DNA of 64,000 nucleotides from contig NZ_CP104011.1 in NCBI RefSeq assembly GCF_025133575.1, forward strand, positions 3,418,965 to 3,482,964, read 5' to 3'. Shown here one piece after another: positions 1 to 9,431 of the stretch. The translations under genes and the position numbers were made by a program. The notes under the pieces are model-generated. The model saw nothing but the letters and a program-made list of their open reading frames with translations. It did not search any database and was not told the DNA's origin. How positions within the stretch are numbered: the stretch's first letter is position 1; each line of letters opens with the position of its first letter. Origin of the DNA: Pseudomonas sp. GCEP-101 (lineage in GTDB: Bacteria > Pseudomonadota > Gammaproteobacteria > Pseudomonadales > Pseudomonadaceae).

Positions 1-405
1 ATCAAGGGCGCCGCGACGACCGGGGAGGAAGCGTTCTTCCGCCGCTTCCCCGAGGAAGTCAGCTTCCACGTGATGGGCGAAGGCTTCACCTGGGAAACCC
101 AGGACCGCCAGCGCGACATCGCCAAGGCCCAGGCCGCGTGGGACGTCGCCCGCCAGTTGCTCGGCGATCCGCAGGTCGGCCTGGTGGTGCTGGACGAAGT
201 GAACATCGCGCTCAAGCACGGTTACCTGGAACTGGACACCGTGCTGGCCGATATCGCTGCGCGCCCGCCCATGCAGCACGTGGTCGCCACCGGCCGTGGC
301 GTGCAGCCGGCGATGGTCGAGGCCGCCGACACCGTGACCGAGATGGGCCTGGTGAAACATGCCTTCAAGGCCGGCATCAAGGCGCAGAAAGGGGTGGAGT
401 TCTGA
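1..405 (+). CDS. cobO: Cob(I)alamin adenosyltransferase, C-terminal part (5' end outside window)
   Basis: The reading frame is open from base 1 and stops at 403-405, giving the last 134 residues of a CobO/BtuR-type corrinoid adenosyltransferase. This enzyme transfers the 5'-deoxyadenosyl group of ATP to the cobalt of Co(I) corrinoids in the cytoplasm. Family-typical stretches are the GEGFTW motif near residues 26-31 of the visible part, the LDEVNIAL acidic strand and the ATGRG segment near the end. The N-terminal P-loop lies upstream of the window. It heads a cobalamin cluster on the same strand. A 226-bp gap with a palindromic repeat separates it from cobB, so this gap does not show the tight coupling seen downstream. 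Confidence 0.93.
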   Translation: MKGAATTGEEAFFRRFPEEVSFHVMGEGFTWETQDRQRDIAKAQAAWDVARQLLGDPQVGLVVLDEVNIALKHGYLELDTVLADIAARPPMQHVVATGRGVQPAMVEAADTVTEMGLVKHAFKAGIKAQKGVEF

Positions 406-418
406 TGTACGGGGCTCG

Positions 419-600
419 CCCTCACCCCAGCTCTCTCCCGAGGGGAGAGGGAGCAGTTGGGTGCGTCCTGCTGCAATGCCATCAGTCGATTGACGACTAC
501 GCTGCCGTTGCGCTCCCACAGAACAGTTGCTGGCGAGCACCAATGGATCGCGGCACGCCGAACGGCCCCCTCTCCCCCTGGGAGAGGGCTGGGGTGAGGG
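419..600. repeat. MITE-like palindromic intergenic repeat, copy A
   Basis: The left arm (419-451) and right arm (566-600) are inverted copies built on CCTCACCCCAGC...CTCTCCC and GGGAGAGGGCTGGGGTGAGG. Each arm is also a short hairpin by itself. The interior (about 115 bp) has no gene. Related copies lie at 15230-15344 and 62152-62260, and a diverged one lies inside cobD. It fills most of the cobO-cobB gap. The cobB frame is open through the right arm, but the normal cobB start lies downstream of it. Confidence 0.75.
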
Positions 601-631
601 TGCTCTTTACTCACCATGGGGAGCGCTCCCG

Positions 632-1924
632 ATGACGGCGCGCCAATGCCCCGCACTGCTGATCGCCGCCCCCGCCTCGGGCCAGGGCAAGACCACCGTG
701 ACCGCCGCCCTGGCGCGCCTGCACACGCGCCTCGGGCGCACCGTGCGGGTGTTCAAGTGCGGCCCGGATTTTCTCGATCCGATGATCCTCGCCCGCGCCA
801 GTGCCGCGCCGGTCTACCAGCTGGATCTGTGGATGGTCGGCGAGGAAGAGAGCCGTCGCCTGCTCTGGGAAGCGGCCGGCGAGGCCGACCTGATTCTCAT
901 CGAAGGGGTGATGGGCCTGTTCGACGGCTCGCCCTCGGCCGCCGACCTGGCGCGGCGTTTCGCCGTGCCGGTGATGGCGGTGATCAATGGCCAGTCCATG
1001 GCGCAAACCTTCGGCGCCATGGCCGTCGGCATGGCAACCTACCAGAGCGACCTGCCGTTCTCCGGCGTGCTTGCCAACCGCATCGGCAGCCAGCGTCACC
1101 GCGACCTGGTGCGCGACAGCCTGCCGGAGTGGATCCGCTGGTACGGCGCGCTGCCGCGCGATACCGAAGTGGAGCTGCCCAGCCGCCACCTCGGCCTGGT
1201 GCAGGCCGACGAGCTGGCCGACCTCGACGCCCGCCTGGACGCCGCCGCCGATGCCCTGGCCGCCAGCGCCAGTACCGAGCTGCCGGCGCCGGTGAGCTTT
1301 GCCGCGCCCGCGCCGCGCCGCGCGTCGCCGCGCCTTGATGGCGTGCGTATCGGCGTCGCGCGAGACAATGCTTTCGCCTTCCTCTACCAGGCCAACCTTG
1401 ATCTGTTGCGCGAGCTGGGCGCCGAGCTGTTGTTCTTCTCGCCGCTGCGTGACGAGGCCTTGCCGGCGGTGGACAGCCTCTACCTGCCCGGTGGCTACCC
1501 GGAGCTGCACTTGCCGGCGCTGGCGGAAAACCGCGCCATGGCCCGGGCCATCCACGCGCACCACGCGAGGGGCAAGCCGATCCTCGCCGAGTGCGGCGGC
1601 ATGCTCTATCTGCTCGACGCGCTGACCGACGTGGCCGGCGAGCGCGCCGCGCTGGTCGGCCTGCTGCCTGGCGAGGCGCGCATGCAGAAACGCCTCGCCG
1701 CGTTGGCGTTGCAGGCGGTGAAGCTGCCCGAAGGCACCCTGCGCGGGCACACCTTCCACCATTCGCTGCTGGAGAGCGGCGACGCGCCGCTGGCCCGTGG
1801 CGTCTGCCCCAACGGCAAACCGGTGGCCGAAGCGGTGTTCCGCCGCGGCCGGCTCACCGCGTCCTATATCCACTTCTACCTGCCGTCCGACCCGGACGCC
1901 GCCGCCGCGCTGCTGAGACCATGA
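632..1924 (+). CDS. cobB: Cobyrinic acid a,c-diamide synthase (hydrogenobyrinate a,c-diamide synthase)
   Basis: This 430-aa enzyme is the ATP- and glutamine-dependent amidase for the a and c carboxylates of the corrin ring. The N-terminal dethiobiotin-synthetase-like domain has the P-loop ASGQGKTT at residues 15-22 and the CGPDFLDP segment. The C-terminal class I glutamine amidotransferase domain has its nucleophile Cys321 in AECGGM and a C-terminal FHHSLLE histidine region. The ATG at 632 gives the family N-terminus. The frame stays open upstream to 527, but that extension translates repeat sequence and is rejected. Its stop overlaps the bluB start by 4 bp (ATGA), so the two are probably translationally coupled. 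Confidence 0.95.
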   Translation: MTARQCPALLIAAPASGQGKTTVTAALARLHTRLGRTVRVFKCGPDFLDPMILARASAAPVYQLDLWMVGEEESRRLLWEAAGEADLILIEGVMGLFDGSPSAADLARRFAVPVMAVINGQSMAQTFGAMAVGMATYQSDLPFSGVLANRIGSQRHRDLVRDSLPEWIRWYGALPRDTEVELPSRHLGLVQADELADLDARLDAAADALAASASTELPAPVSFAAPAPRRASPRLDGVRIGVARDNAFAFLYQANLDLLRELGAELLFFSPLRDEALPAVDSLYLPGGYPELHLPALAENRAMARAIHAHHARGKPILAECGGMLYLLDALTDVAGERAALVGLLPGEARMQKRLAALALQAVKLPEGTLRGHTFHHSLLESGDAPLARGVCPNGKPVAEAVFRRGRLTASYIHFYLPSDPDAAAALLRP

Positions 1925-2571
1925 CCGAGCACGCCTACAGCCCTGAGGAGCGCGCCGCGCTCTACCGCGCCATCGCCGAGCGCCGCGACATGCGCCACTT
2001 CTGTGGCGGCGAGGTGGCGCCCGACCTGCTCGCGCGCCTGCTCGAAGCTGCGCACCAGGCGCCCAGCGTCGGCCTGATGCAGCCGTGGCGCTTCATCCGC
2101 GTCACCTCGCGGGCGCTGCGCCAGTCGATCCACGGGCTGGTGGAAGCGGAGCGCGTGCGCACTGCCGAGGCATTGGGCGAACGTTCCGACGAATTCATGC
2201 GGCTCAAGGTCGAGGGCGTGCTGGATTGCGCCGAAGTGCTGGTGGCCGCGCTGATGGATGGCCGCGAGGCGCACGTCTTCGGCCGTCGCACGCTGCCGAA
2301 CATGGACCTGGCCTCGCTGTCCTGCGCCATCCAGAACCTCTGGCTGGCCTCGCGGGCCGAGGGGCTGGGCATGGGCTGGGTGTCGCTGTTCGACCCGGCG
2401 GCGCTGGGCGAACTGCTCGGCCTGCCGGCGGGGGCCGAGGCCGTGGCGGTGATCTGCCTCGGCCCGGTCAGCGAGTTCTACCCGGCGCCGATGCTGGCCC
2501 TGGAAGGCTGGCGCCAACCTCGCGCGCTCAGCGAGCTGCTGTTCGAGAACCGCTGGGGAGAGCAGCCATGA
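1921..2571 (+). CDS. bluB: 5,6-dimethylbenzimidazole synthase
   Basis: This 216-aa nitroreductase-fold enzyme uses oxygen to fragment reduced FMN into 5,6-dimethylbenzimidazole, the lower ligand of cobalamin. The family signature RRDMRHF is near residues 21-27, followed by [13 protein letters not shown] near 46-58 and the C-terminal GWVSLFDP loop. Its position between cobB and cobD fits lower-ligand supply for the CobT and CobS steps encoded about 5 kb downstream. It overlaps cobB and cobD by 4 bp each. Its presence means this strain can probably make its own lower ligand aerobically. Confidence 0.94.
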   Translation: MTEHAYSPEERAALYRAIAERRDMRHFCGGEVAPDLLARLLEAAHQAPSVGLMQPWRFIRVTSRALRQSIHGLVEAERVRTAEALGERSDEFMRLKVEGVLDCAEVLVAALMDGREAHVFGRRTLPNMDLASLSCAIQNLWLASRAEGLGMGWVSLFDPAALGELLGLPAGAEAVAVICLGPVSEFYPAPMLALEGWRQPRALSELLFENRWGEQP

Positions 2572-3701
2572 GCCTGGCCCTGCTGAGCGTCCTTGGCGTG
2601 GCGCTGGATGCCCTGCTGGGCGAGCCGAAGCGCTGGCACCCGCTGGTGGCCTTCGGGCGCCTGGCGGATCGGCTGGAGCGGCGGTTCAATCGTTCGCGAG
2701 TGGCGGATAGCACCGAAAAGCCCCCTCTCCCTAACCCTGGCTGCGCGCCCCGCTCCGAAGGGGGAGGGGATAGTCGAGCTGTGCCAAATTTCGAGGCTTC
2801 CGGCGAGCGCACTGCTGGCCTGCAGCTCCAGACTAACTCCCTCTCCCTTCATGGGGGGGACGCCCAGTCAGAGGGCGGGGGAGAGGGGCCTCCCACCTGC
2901 TCCGAAATCTCAGGAAGCGACACCCCCGGCCTCGCCTGGCGCAGCCACGGTGTCACCGCCTGGATCATCGCCGTCATCCCGCTGACCCTGATCGCACTGC
3001 TGCTCAGCCTGTTGCCCTGCGTCGGCTGGGTCGTCCAGGCGCTGGCGCTGTACGCCGCGCTGGGCCTGCGCAGCCTGGGCGAACATGCCGAGCCGGTGGC
3101 GCTGGCTCTGCGTGCCGGTGACCTCAGCGAAGCCCGGCTGCGCGTGGGGTACATGGTCAGCCGCGAAACCGCCGAACTGGATGACACCGCCGTGGCCCGC
3201 GCCGCCACCGAATCGGTGCTGGAGAACGGCAGCGACGCCGTCTACGCCGCGCTGTTCTGGTTCGCCGTGGCGGGCGCGCCGGGCGTGGTGCTCTATCGCC
3301 TGAGCAACACCCTCGACGCCATGTGGGGCTACCGCAACGCGCGCTTCGAGCGCTTCGGCTGGGCCGCGGCGAAGATCGACGACGTGCTCAACTACATCCC
3401 GGCGCGCCTGGTGGCCTGCACCTACGCGCTGCTCGGCCACACCCGCCTCGCCCTGCGCTGCTGGCGCACGCAGGCGCCGCAGTGGGACAGCCCCAACGCC
3501 GGCCCGGTGATGGCGGCCGGCGCGGGCGCGCTGGGCGTGTCCCTCGGCGGCTCCGCCCGCTACCACGGCGAGCTGCACCAACGCCCGCAACTGGGCGACG
3601 GCCCGGCGCCGACCGCCGCGGACATCTGGCGCGCGCTGGCCCTGGTGCGCCAGGGCGTGCTGCTGTGGCTGGCGGTCATCCTCATCCTCGGAGTGCTCTG
3701 A
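2568..3701 (+). CDS. cobD: Adenosylcobinamide-phosphate synthase with in-frame repeat insertion
   Basis: CobD (CbiB family) is an integral membrane protein that attaches the aminopropanol arm to adenosylcobyric acid. The N-terminus ([18 protein letters not shown], residues 13-30) and the remainder after about residue 122 match the family: hydrophobic helices, the RETAELDD segment and [11 protein letters not shown]. Residues about 43-121 ([15 protein letters not shown] and similar) do not look like CobD; they are the translation of a palindromic repeat at about 2720-2890. The total of 377 aa is roughly 75 longer than I expect for the family, yet the frame continues. Function is probable because the insert lies in an N-terminal loop between hydrophobic segments, but this is unproven. 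It overlaps bluB by 4 bp and cobC by 1 bp. Confidence 0.9.
   Translation: MSLALLSVLGVALDALLGEPKRWHPLVAFGRLADRLERRFNRSRVADSTEKPPLPNPGCAPRSEGGGDSRAVPNFEASGERTAGLQLQTNSLSLHGGDAQSEGGGEGPPTCSEISGSDTPGLAWRSHGVTAWIIAVIPLTLIALLLSLLPCVGWVVQALALYAALGLRSLGEHAEPVALALRAGDLSEARLRVGYMVSRETAELDDTAVARAATESVLENGSDAVYAALFWFAVAGAPGVVLYRLSNTLDAMWGYRNARFERFGWAAAKIDDVLNYIPARLVACTYALLGHTRLALRCWRTQAPQWDSPNAGPVMAAGAGALGVSLGGSARYHGELHQRPQLGDGPAPTAADIWRALALVRQGVLLWLAVILILGVL
2720..2890. repeat. Palindromic repeat inserted inside cobD (diverged copy B)
   Basis: The left arm at about 2720-2769 starts CCCCCTCTCCCTAACCC and folds back on a GGGGGAGGGG end. The right arm at about 2837-2888 reads CTCCCTCTCCC to GGGGGAGAGGGG. 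The spacer is more AT-rich than the surrounding cobD. The CTCTCCC/GGGAGAGG arms resemble the intergenic repeats elsewhere in the window. Here the element lies within a coding sequence and carries no stop in the cobD frame. Confidence 0.7.
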
Positions 3702-4702
3702 TGCTCGAACATGGCGGACGGCTGCGCAAAGCGGCGCAGCAATACGGCATTCCACTCGCCGAGTGGCTGGACCTGTCCACCGGCATTTCGCCCTGGCCCT
3801 GGGCGCTGCCCAGCGTGCCGGCCGCCGCCTGGATGCGCCTGCCCGAAGACGGCGACGGCCTGGAAGCCGCCGCGCGCCGCTACTACGGCGCCGAGAAGCT
3901 GCTGCCGCTGCCCGGCAGCCAGGCGGCGATCCAGCTGCTGCCGCGCCTGCGCCGGCCGGGCAAGGTTGGCGTGGTGTCGCCCTGTTATGCCGAGCACGCC
4001 GAGGCCTGGCGTGCCGCCGGGCACATCCTGCGCGAGGTCAGCGACCAGGAAGTGCCCCATCACCTGGAGCGCTTCGACGTGCTGGTGGTGGTCAACCCGA
4101 ACAACCCCACCGGCCGGCGCATCGATGCCGGCGTGCTGCTGGAATGGCATGCGCGCCTGCTGGAGCGTGGCGGCTGGCTGGTGGTGGACGAAGCCTTCAT
4201 GGACTGCACGCCCGAGCACAGTCTGGCGCCCAGTTGCGCCAGCCGGCCAGGGCTGATCGTGCTGCGCTCCTTCGGCAAGTTCTTCGGCCTGGCCGGCGCG
4301 CGCCTGGGCTTCGCCTTCGCCGAGCCGCGCCTGCTGGAGAGCCTGGCGAAGCTGCTCGGCCCCTGGTCGGTGAACGGCCCGACGCGCTGGATAGCCCAGG
4401 CGGTGCTGGGCGAGTTCCAGGAGCAGATCCAGCGCCGCCGCGACCTGCATGACGGCAGCCGGCGGCTGGCCGGGGTGCTCGGCGAGCACGGCTTCGCCCC
4501 ACAGGGCGGCACGGCGCTGTTCCAGTGGGTGGTATCGATGCGCGCCCAGGCGCTGCGCGATCACCTGGCGCGCCAGGGCATTCTGGTGCGCCTGTTCGAA
4601 ACCCCGGCAAGCCTGCGCTTCGGGCTGCCGCCGGACGAGAAGGGCTGGGAGCGCCTGGAGCACGGCCTGCGCACCTTCAACCAGATGGAGAGCCTGCGGT
4701 GA
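3701..4702 (+). CDS. cobC: Threonine-phosphate decarboxylase (aminotransferase fold)
   Basis: This 333-aa PLP-dependent enzyme of the class I/II aminotransferase fold is predicted to make (R)-1-amino-2-propanol O-phosphate, the arm used by CobD. Visible family features are the N-terminal [13 protein letters not shown] and [11 protein letters not shown], the [10 protein letters not shown] loop that contacts PLP, the VVDEAFMD aspartate strand, and [15 protein letters not shown], whose lysine is the likely Schiff-base residue. It begins inside the cobD stop (TGATG) and ends overlapping cobQ by 4 bp. It should not be confused with the alpha-ribazole phosphatase, also called CobC in other naming schemes, at 7932. 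Confidence 0.93.
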   Translation: MLEHGGRLRKAAQQYGIPLAEWLDLSTGISPWPWALPSVPAAAWMRLPEDGDGLEAAARRYYGAEKLLPLPGSQAAIQLLPRLRRPGKVGVVSPCYAEHAEAWRAAGHILREVSDQEVPHHLERFDVLVVVNPNNPTGRRIDAGVLLEWHARLLERGGWLVVDEAFMDCTPEHSLAPSCASRPGLIVLRSFGKFFGLAGARLGFAFAEPRLLESLAKLLGPWSVNGPTRWIAQAVLGEFQEQIQRRRDLHDGSRRLAGVLGEHGFAPQGGTALFQWVVSMRAQALRDHLARQGILVRLFETPASLRFGLPPDEKGWERLEHGLRTFNQMESLR

Positions 4703-6150
4703 GCACGCTGATGGTGCAGGGCACGACCTCCGATGCCGGCAAGAGCACCCTGGTGACCGCACTGTGCCGCTGGCTGCGCCGGCAGGGCGTGGCGGTGGCG
4801 CCGTTCAAGCCGCAGAACATGGCGCTCAACAGCGCGGTCACCGACGACGGCGGCGAGATCGGCCGCGCCCAGGCGGTCCAGGCGCAGGCCTGCCACCTGG
4901 CGCCGCACACCGACATGAACCCGGTGCTGCTCAAGCCCAACAGCGACACCGGCGCCCAGGTGATCATCCACGGCCGCGCGGTGACCAGCATGAACGCCGT
5001 GGCCTACCACGACTACAAACGCGTGGCGATGCAGGCGGTGCTCGAATCCCACCGGCGCCTCTGCGCGCAGTATCCCGTGGTGATGGTGGAGGGTGCGGGC
5101 TCGCCGGCGGAGATCAACCTGCGCGCCAACGACATCGCCAACATGGGCTTCGCCGAGGCGGTGGACTGCCCGGTAATCCTGATTGCCGACATCGACCGCG
5201 GCGGTGTGTTCGCCCATCTGGTCGGCACGCTGGAGTTGCTCAGCGAGAGCGAACAGGCACGGGTGAAGGGCTTCGTCATCAACCGCTTCCGCGGCGACAT
5301 CGCGCTGCTGCAGAACGGCCTCGACTGGCTGGAGGAGCGCACCGGCGTGCCGGTGCTCGGCGTGCTGCCGTACCTCATGGATTTCCACCTGGAGGCCGAG
5401 GACGCCATCGACACTCGCCAGGCCGCCAAGAGCGGCGAGCGCCTGCGCGTGGTGGTGCCGGTACTGCCGCGCATCAGCAACCACACCGATTTCGACCCGT
5501 TGCGCCTGCACCCCCAGGTGGAGCTGACCTTCGTCGGCCCCGGCCAGCCGATCCCGCCGGCGGACCTGATCATCCTGCCCGGCTCCAAGAGCGTGCGGCC
5601 GGACCTGGCCTTCCTCCGCGCCCAGGGTTGGGATGAGGCGATCCGCCGTCACCTGCGCTATGGCGGCAAGCTGCTGGGCATCTGCGGCGGTTTGCAGATG
5701 CTCGGCCGGCGCCTTGCCGACCCGCACGGCCTGGAGGGCGCGGCAGGGGAGAGCGACGGCCTGGGCCTGCTGGACTTCCACACCGTGCTGGAGCCGGAGA
5801 AGCAGCTGCGCAATGTCAGCGGCCGGCTGGCGTTGGAAGACGCCCCGGTGAGCGGCTATGAGATTCATGCCGGCGTCAGCGAAGGCCCGGCCCTGTCGAA
5901 CCCGGCCGTGCGCCTGAGCGACGGCCGCAGCGACGGTGCGCTCAGCGAGGACGGGCAGGTGATGGGGACCTATCTGCACGGCCTGTTCGAGTCCGCCGCC
6001 GCCAGCTCGGCGCTGCTGCGCTGGGCCGGCCTGCGCGAGGTGCAGGGCATCGACTACCACGCCCTGCGCGAACGCGACATCGAGCGCCTGGCCGACCAGG
6101 TCGAGGCGCATCTGGATACGGAAAAACTGAGGCGGCTGTGCGGACTGTAG
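4699..6150 (+). CDS. cobQ: Adenosylcobyric acid (cobyric acid) synthase
   Basis: This 483-aa amidase uses ATP and glutamine to amidate the b, d, e and g carboxylates of adenosylcobyrinic a,c-diamide. The N-terminal domain has the P-loop TTSDAGKST near residues 9-17 and KPQNMALNS. The C-terminal glutamine amidotransferase domain has Cys329 in GICGGLQML and His427 in [10 protein letters not shown]. The GTG at 4699 is chosen because it gives the standard [15 protein letters not shown] start and overlaps the cobC stop by 4 bp. Palindromes directly after the stop may end the transcript. Confidence 0.95.
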   Translation: MSTLMVQGTTSDAGKSTLVTALCRWLRRQGVAVAPFKPQNMALNSAVTDDGGEIGRAQAVQAQACHLAPHTDMNPVLLKPNSDTGAQVIIHGRAVTSMNAVAYHDYKRVAMQAVLESHRRLCAQYPVVMVEGAGSPAEINLRANDIANMGFAEAVDCPVILIADIDRGGVFAHLVGTLELLSESEQARVKGFVINRFRGDIALLQNGLDWLEERTGVPVLGVLPYLMDFHLEAEDAIDTRQAAKSGERLRVVVPVLPRISNHTDFDPLRLHPQVELTFVGPGQPIPPADLIILPGSKSVRPDLAFLRAQGWDEAIRRHLRYGGKLLGICGGLQMLGRRLADPHGLEGAAGESDGLGLLDFHTVLEPEKQLRNVSGRLALEDAPVSGYEIHAGVSEGPALSNPAVRLSDGRSDGALSEDGQVMGTYLHGLFESAAASSALLRWAGLREVQGIDYHALRERDIERLADQVEAHLDTEKLRRLCGL

Positions 6151-6228
6151 GGCGGATAACCGTTCGCGGTTATCCGCCGCTTCTGCTTGCCAACGTTTCG
6201 GCGGATAACGCTTGGGGCGTTATGCGCC
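6151..6228. repeat. Tandem palindromes of the GGCGGATAAC type after cobQ
   Basis: Bases 6151-6178 form a perfect 12-bp stem with a TTCG loop, starting GGCGGATAACCG. Bases 6200-6228 form a second, near-perfect stem, starting GGCGGATAACGC and ending GCGTTATGCGCC. They start at the first base after the cobQ stop. There is no T-run, so they would act as mRNA-stabilising or attenuating hairpins rather than classical terminators. Confidence 0.7.
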
Positions 6229-6243
6229 TTACGGCAGCTTTTC

Positions 6244-6336
6244 GTAGGACCGAGGGGGACGCCCCAGTCCTTGCTCGCGAACCGCACGACACTGACGTGG
6301 CCGGCAAAAAACGTTCGCGAGCAAGCTCGCTCCTAC
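6244..6336. repeat. REP-type inverted repeat, left arm with internal insertion
   Basis: The right arm is the standard TTCGCGAGCAAGCTCGCTCC unit followed by TAC (6314-6336). The left arm begins GTAGGACCGAG, then has about 14 extra bases (GGGGACGCCCCAG) before CTTGCTCGCGAA. The same arm variant occurs near 15073-15162 and 15370-15458. It lies between cobQ and the next cob gene. Confidence 0.65.
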
Positions 6337-6361
6337 AGGTCATGGTTTGCGCGGAGACAAT

Positions 6362-6883
6362 ATGCTTGAACTGATCCTCGGCGGCGCCCGTTCGGGCAAG
6401 AGCCGCCTGGCCGAGCGCCTGGCGCTGGAAAGCGGCCTGCCGGTCACCTACGTCGCCACGGCCCAGGCCGGCGATGGCGAGATGTCCACGCGCATCCTCC
6501 AGCATCGCGAGCGCCGCCCCGCACACTGGGGCCTGGTGGAGGAGCCGCTGGCCCTGGCCGATGCGCTGGAGCGCCTGGCGGCGCCGCAGCAGTGCGTGCT
6601 GGTGGATTGCCTGACCCTGTGGGTCACCAACCTGCTGATCCATGAAGACGGCTGGCGCCTGCGCGGCGAGATCGATGCCCTGCTGGAAACCCTGCCGCAA
6701 CTGCCCGGGCGCATCCTCCTGGTCAGCAACGAAACCGGGCTGGGCGTGGTGCCGATGGGCGAGCTCAGCCGCCGATATGTCGACGAGGCCGGCTGGTTGC
6801 ACCAGTCGCTGGCCGAGGTCAGCGAGCGCGTGGTGTTCACCGTCGCCGGCCTGCCCATGGTGCTCAAGGGGGAAGCGTTATGA
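6362..6883 (+). CDS. cobU: Adenosylcobinamide kinase / adenosylcobinamide-phosphate guanylyltransferase
   Basis: This 173-aa enzyme (CobP in P. denitrificans naming) phosphorylates adenosylcobinamide and then transfers GMP to give AdoCbi-GDP, the activated corrinoid for nucleotide loop assembly. The P-loop GGARSGKS is at residues 6-13, followed by VTYVATAQA and [13 protein letters not shown], with the guanylylation region near HRERRPAHW (residues 47-55). The ATG at 6362 gives the usual [14 protein letters not shown] start; an in-frame ATG at 6347 would add five residues. The cob genes restart here after a 211-bp repeat-filled gap. No cobalamin riboswitch is evident in that gap. Confidence 0.94.
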   Translation: MLELILGGARSGKSRLAERLALESGLPVTYVATAQAGDGEMSTRILQHRERRPAHWGLVEEPLALADALERLAAPQQCVLVDCLTLWVTNLLIHEDGWRLRGEIDALLETLPQLPGRILLVSNETGLGVVPMGELSRRYVDEAGWLHQSLAEVSERVVFTVAGLPMVLKGEAL

Positions 6884-7935
6884 GTCTGCAATGGTGGCTG
6901 CAATCGACCCAGCCGATCGACCGCGTGGCGCAGGACAAGGCCGCTGCGCGCCAGGACCAGCTGACCAAGCCGCGCGGCGCGCTGGGCCGGCTGGAAGAAG
7001 AAACCATCCGCCTGGCCGGCCTGCAGGGCCGCGAGCGGCCGGGCCTGGAGCACCTCTGGATCGCCCTGTTCGCCGGTGACCACGGCGTGGTGGCGGAGGG
7101 CGTGTCGGCCTATCCGCAGGCGGTGACCGTCGAGATGTTGCGCAACTTCGTGCGCGGCGGTGCGGCGATCAGCGTGCTGGCCCGCGACCTTGATGCGCGC
7201 CTGGAGGTGATCGACCTCGGCACCGCCACGCCGCTGGAGCCGCTGCCGGGCGTGCTGCACGTGATGGTGGGCGCCGGCACCGCGAACTTCACCCGGGAGC
7301 CGGCGATGACCGCCGCCCAGTGCCTGATCGCCCTGGAGACCGGCCGCGAATCGGCGCGCCGCGCGCAACAGGCTGGCGCGGAGCTGTTCATCGGCGGCGA
7401 AATGGGCATCGGCAACACCAGCTCCGCGGCGGCCCTGGCCTGCGCCTTGCTGGACGAGCCGGCGCAGGCGCTGGTGGGCCCCGGCACCGGGCTGGACCCG
7501 CAGGGCGTCGCGCGCAAGGTCGAGGTGATCGACCGCGCGCTGGCGCTGCACCGTACGCAGTGCGACGAGCCCTTCGAGGCGCTGTGCCGTCTCGGCGGTT
7601 TCGAGATCGCCGCGCTGGTGGGGGCCTACCTGGCCTGTGCGCAGAAAGGCATCCCGGTGCTGGTGGACGGCTTTATCTGCACCACCGCCGCGCTGTGCGC
7701 CACGCAGCTGAACCCCGGTTGCCGCGACTGGCTGCTGTTCGCCCATGCCGGCGCCGAGCCGGGACACAACCGCGTGCTCGCTGCGCTCAATGCGCAACCG
7801 CTGCTGGACCTCGGCCTGCGCCTCGGCGAAGGCAGTGGCGCGGCGCTGGCCGTACCGCTGCTGCGCCAGGCCTGCCGGTTGCACGCGGGCATGGCGACCT
7901 TCGCCGAGGCGGCGGTGTCGGATCGCCCGGCATGA
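6880..7935 (+). CDS. cobT: Nicotinate-nucleotide--dimethylbenzimidazole phosphoribosyltransferase
   Basis: This 351-aa cytosolic enzyme activates the lower ligand: it moves the ribose phosphate of nicotinate mononucleotide onto 5,6-dimethylbenzimidazole to give alpha-ribazole phosphate. Family signatures are [13 protein letters not shown] near residues 28-40, [16 protein letters not shown] near 64-79, [14 protein letters not shown] and the C-terminal [10 protein letters not shown], which contains the likely catalytic glutamate. It overlaps cobU and the following phosphatase gene by 4 bp each. The BluB product from upstream is its substrate. Confidence 0.95.
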   Translation: MSLQWWLQSTQPIDRVAQDKAAARQDQLTKPRGALGRLEEETIRLAGLQGRERPGLEHLWIALFAGDHGVVAEGVSAYPQAVTVEMLRNFVRGGAAISVLARDLDARLEVIDLGTATPLEPLPGVLHVMVGAGTANFTREPAMTAAQCLIALETGRESARRAQQAGAELFIGGEMGIGNTSSAAALACALLDEPAQALVGPGTGLDPQGVARKVEVIDRALALHRTQCDEPFEALCRLGGFEIAALVGAYLACAQKGIPVLVDGFICTTAALCATQLNPGCRDWLLFAHAGAEPGHNRVLAALNAQPLLDLGLRLGEGSGAALAVPLLRQACRLHAGMATFAEAAVSDRPA

Positions 7936-8519
7936 CGCTGCGCCTGGAGCTGCTGCGCCACGGCGAGACCGAACGGGGCGGCGGCTTTCGCGGCCGCCTG
8001 GATGACGCGCTGACCGAAACCGGCTGGGCGCAGATGCGCGGCGCGCTGGGGGATGCGTGTCGCTGGTCGGCGCTGGTCAGCTCGCCGTTGCAGCGCTGCG
8101 CGGCGTTCGCCGAGGAACTGGCGGCGCGCCACGGCTTGCCGCTGGGCGTCGAGCCGGGGTTGCAGGAGTTGGACTTCGGCCAGTGGGAAGGTCTGTCGCC
8201 CGCTACGCTGATGGAGACCGACGCCGCGGCGCTGGAGCGCTTCTGGAGCGATCCGTACGCCTACCCGCCGCCCGGCGGCGAGACGATGGGCGATTTCGAA
8301 TCCCGCGTCTTCGCGGCGCTGGAACGCGTCTACCAGGCCCATGCCGGCTCGTCCGTGCTGGTCATTACCCACGGTGGGGTGATGCGCCTGCTGGGCGCCC
8401 TGGCCAATGGCCTGCCGGCGAAGCGGCTGTTGGAGGTGGTGGTGGCCCATGGCGAATGCATGGCGTTGGACGTGACCCGCGACGGCGCCGGTTGGCGCAT
8501 CCACAAGGCAGAGTGCTGA
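7932..8519 (+). CDS. cobC: Alpha-ribazole phosphatase (histidine phosphatase family)
   Basis: This 195-aa member of the phosphoglycerate-mutase-like histidine phosphatase family has the LRHGETE signature at residues 8-14 (nucleophile His10) and a second active-site histidine in ITHGGVMRL. By context it dephosphorylates alpha-ribazole phosphate, or the adenosylcobalamin 5'-phosphate made when CobS acts on it. The start at 7932 sits in the 4-bp ATGA overlap with cobT, and the stop shares one base with the cobS ATG. The frame stays open far upstream within cobT, which is a shadow and not coding. Confidence 0.9.
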   Translation: MTLRLELLRHGETERGGGFRGRLDDALTETGWAQMRGALGDACRWSALVSSPLQRCAAFAEELAARHGLPLGVEPGLQELDFGQWEGLSPATLMETDAAALERFWSDPYAYPPPGGETMGDFESRVFAALERVYQAHAGSSVLVITHGGVMRLLGALANGLPAKRLLEVVVAHGECMALDVTRDGAGWRIHKAEC

Positions 8520-9307
8520 TGAACGACCCGCATCCGCAGCGCGAGCAAGAGCCAGTTGGTCCCGCCGAGCCGCTCAGCGACTGGCTGCTGCCCCTGGTGG
8601 CGGTGCAGTTCCTCACGCGCCTGCCGGTGCGCCTGCGGCACATGCCGACGCCGGAGCAGTTCGGCCGCGCCACCCTGTACTACCCGCTGGTGGGCCTGCT
8701 GATCGGTGCCGTGCTGTTCGCCATGGGCGAGCTGCTCAGTGGCGTGCACCTGCTGTTGCAGGCGGCGCTGATCCTGCTGGTGTGGGTGGCCCTGACCGGC
8801 GCGCTGCACCTCGACGGCCTGGCCGACACGGCCGATGCCTGGATCGGCGGGCTGGGCGACCGCGAACGCACCCTGGCGATCATGAAGGACCCGCGCTGCG
8901 GCCCGGCGGCGGTGGTCGCGCTGGTGCTGCTGTTGTTGCTGAAATTCGCGGCGATCAGTGCACTGCTCGGCAATCACCCGCACTGGGGATTGCTGCTGGC
9001 ACCGTGGCTGGGGCGCTGCGCTTTGCCGCTGCTGTTCTTCACCACCGACTACGCGCGCAAGGGCGGCCTGGGCCAGGCGCTGGCCGATCACCTGCCACGC
9101 GGCGCGCTGCCGTGGATGCTGGCGGCCAACGCGGCACTGATGGTGCTGGCGGGGCTTGCCGGACTGCTCGCGCTGGTGGTGGCACTGGTGCTGTTCGTCT
9201 GGCTGCGCAGCCGCTTCATCGCCCGCCTGGGCGGCACCACCGGCGACACCGCCGGGGCGATGCTGGAGATGATCGAGTGCGCTGTGCTGGTGGCGTTGGC
9301 GCTGTGA
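8519..9307 (+). CDS. cobS: Adenosylcobinamide-GDP ribazoletransferase (cobalamin synthase)
   Basis: This 262-aa integral membrane protein (CobV in P. denitrificans) joins AdoCbi-GDP and alpha-ribazole (or its phosphate) as the last condensing step of adenosylcobalamin synthesis. The metal-binding signature GALHLDGLADTADAW is near residues 97-111, preceded by FLTRLPVR and YYPLVGLLIG and followed by the IMKDPRCGPAA motif. About six hydrophobic segments fill the rest. The start overlaps the phosphatase stop by one base (TGATG). It is the last gene of the cluster and is followed by a REP hairpin, then a gene on the opposite strand. Confidence 0.94.
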   Translation: MNDPHPQREQEPVGPAEPLSDWLLPLVAVQFLTRLPVRLRHMPTPEQFGRATLYYPLVGLLIGAVLFAMGELLSGVHLLLQAALILLVWVALTGALHLDGLADTADAWIGGLGDRERTLAIMKDPRCGPAAVVALVLLLLLKFAAISALLGNHPHWGLLLAPWLGRCALPLLFFTTDYARKGGLGQALADHLPRGALPWMLAANAALMVLAGLAGLLALVVALVLFVWLRSRFIARLGGTTGDTAGAMLEMIECAVLVALAL

Positions 9308-9344
9308 GGATGGATCTGCTCAGTATCCGCGCGGACTTGACTCT

Positions 9345-9421
9345 GTAGGAGCGAGCTTGCTCGCGAACCGCATGGCACGGGTGCGTCCGGCGAGATCGCT
9401 CGCGAGCAAGCTCGCTCCTAC
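9345..9421. repeat. REP-type inverted repeat between convergent genes
   Basis: GTAGGAGCGAGCTTGCTCGC opens the left arm and its inverted copy closes the right arm, with about 30 bp between. It sits between the 3' ends of cobS (+) and the acyl-CoA dehydrogenase gene (-), the usual place for such elements. Confidence 0.75.
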
Positions 9422-9431
9422 AACAAGCGCG

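Noticed and set aside
527..631. Upstream extension of the cobB reading frame
   Set aside because: It translates repeat sequence (PPLPLGEGWGEG) and has no ribosome-binding site; the ATG at 632 gives the family start.
6151..6361. Cobalamin riboswitch in front of cobU
   Set aside because: Only palindromes and a REP element are seen; no B12-box-like sequence or long structured leader.
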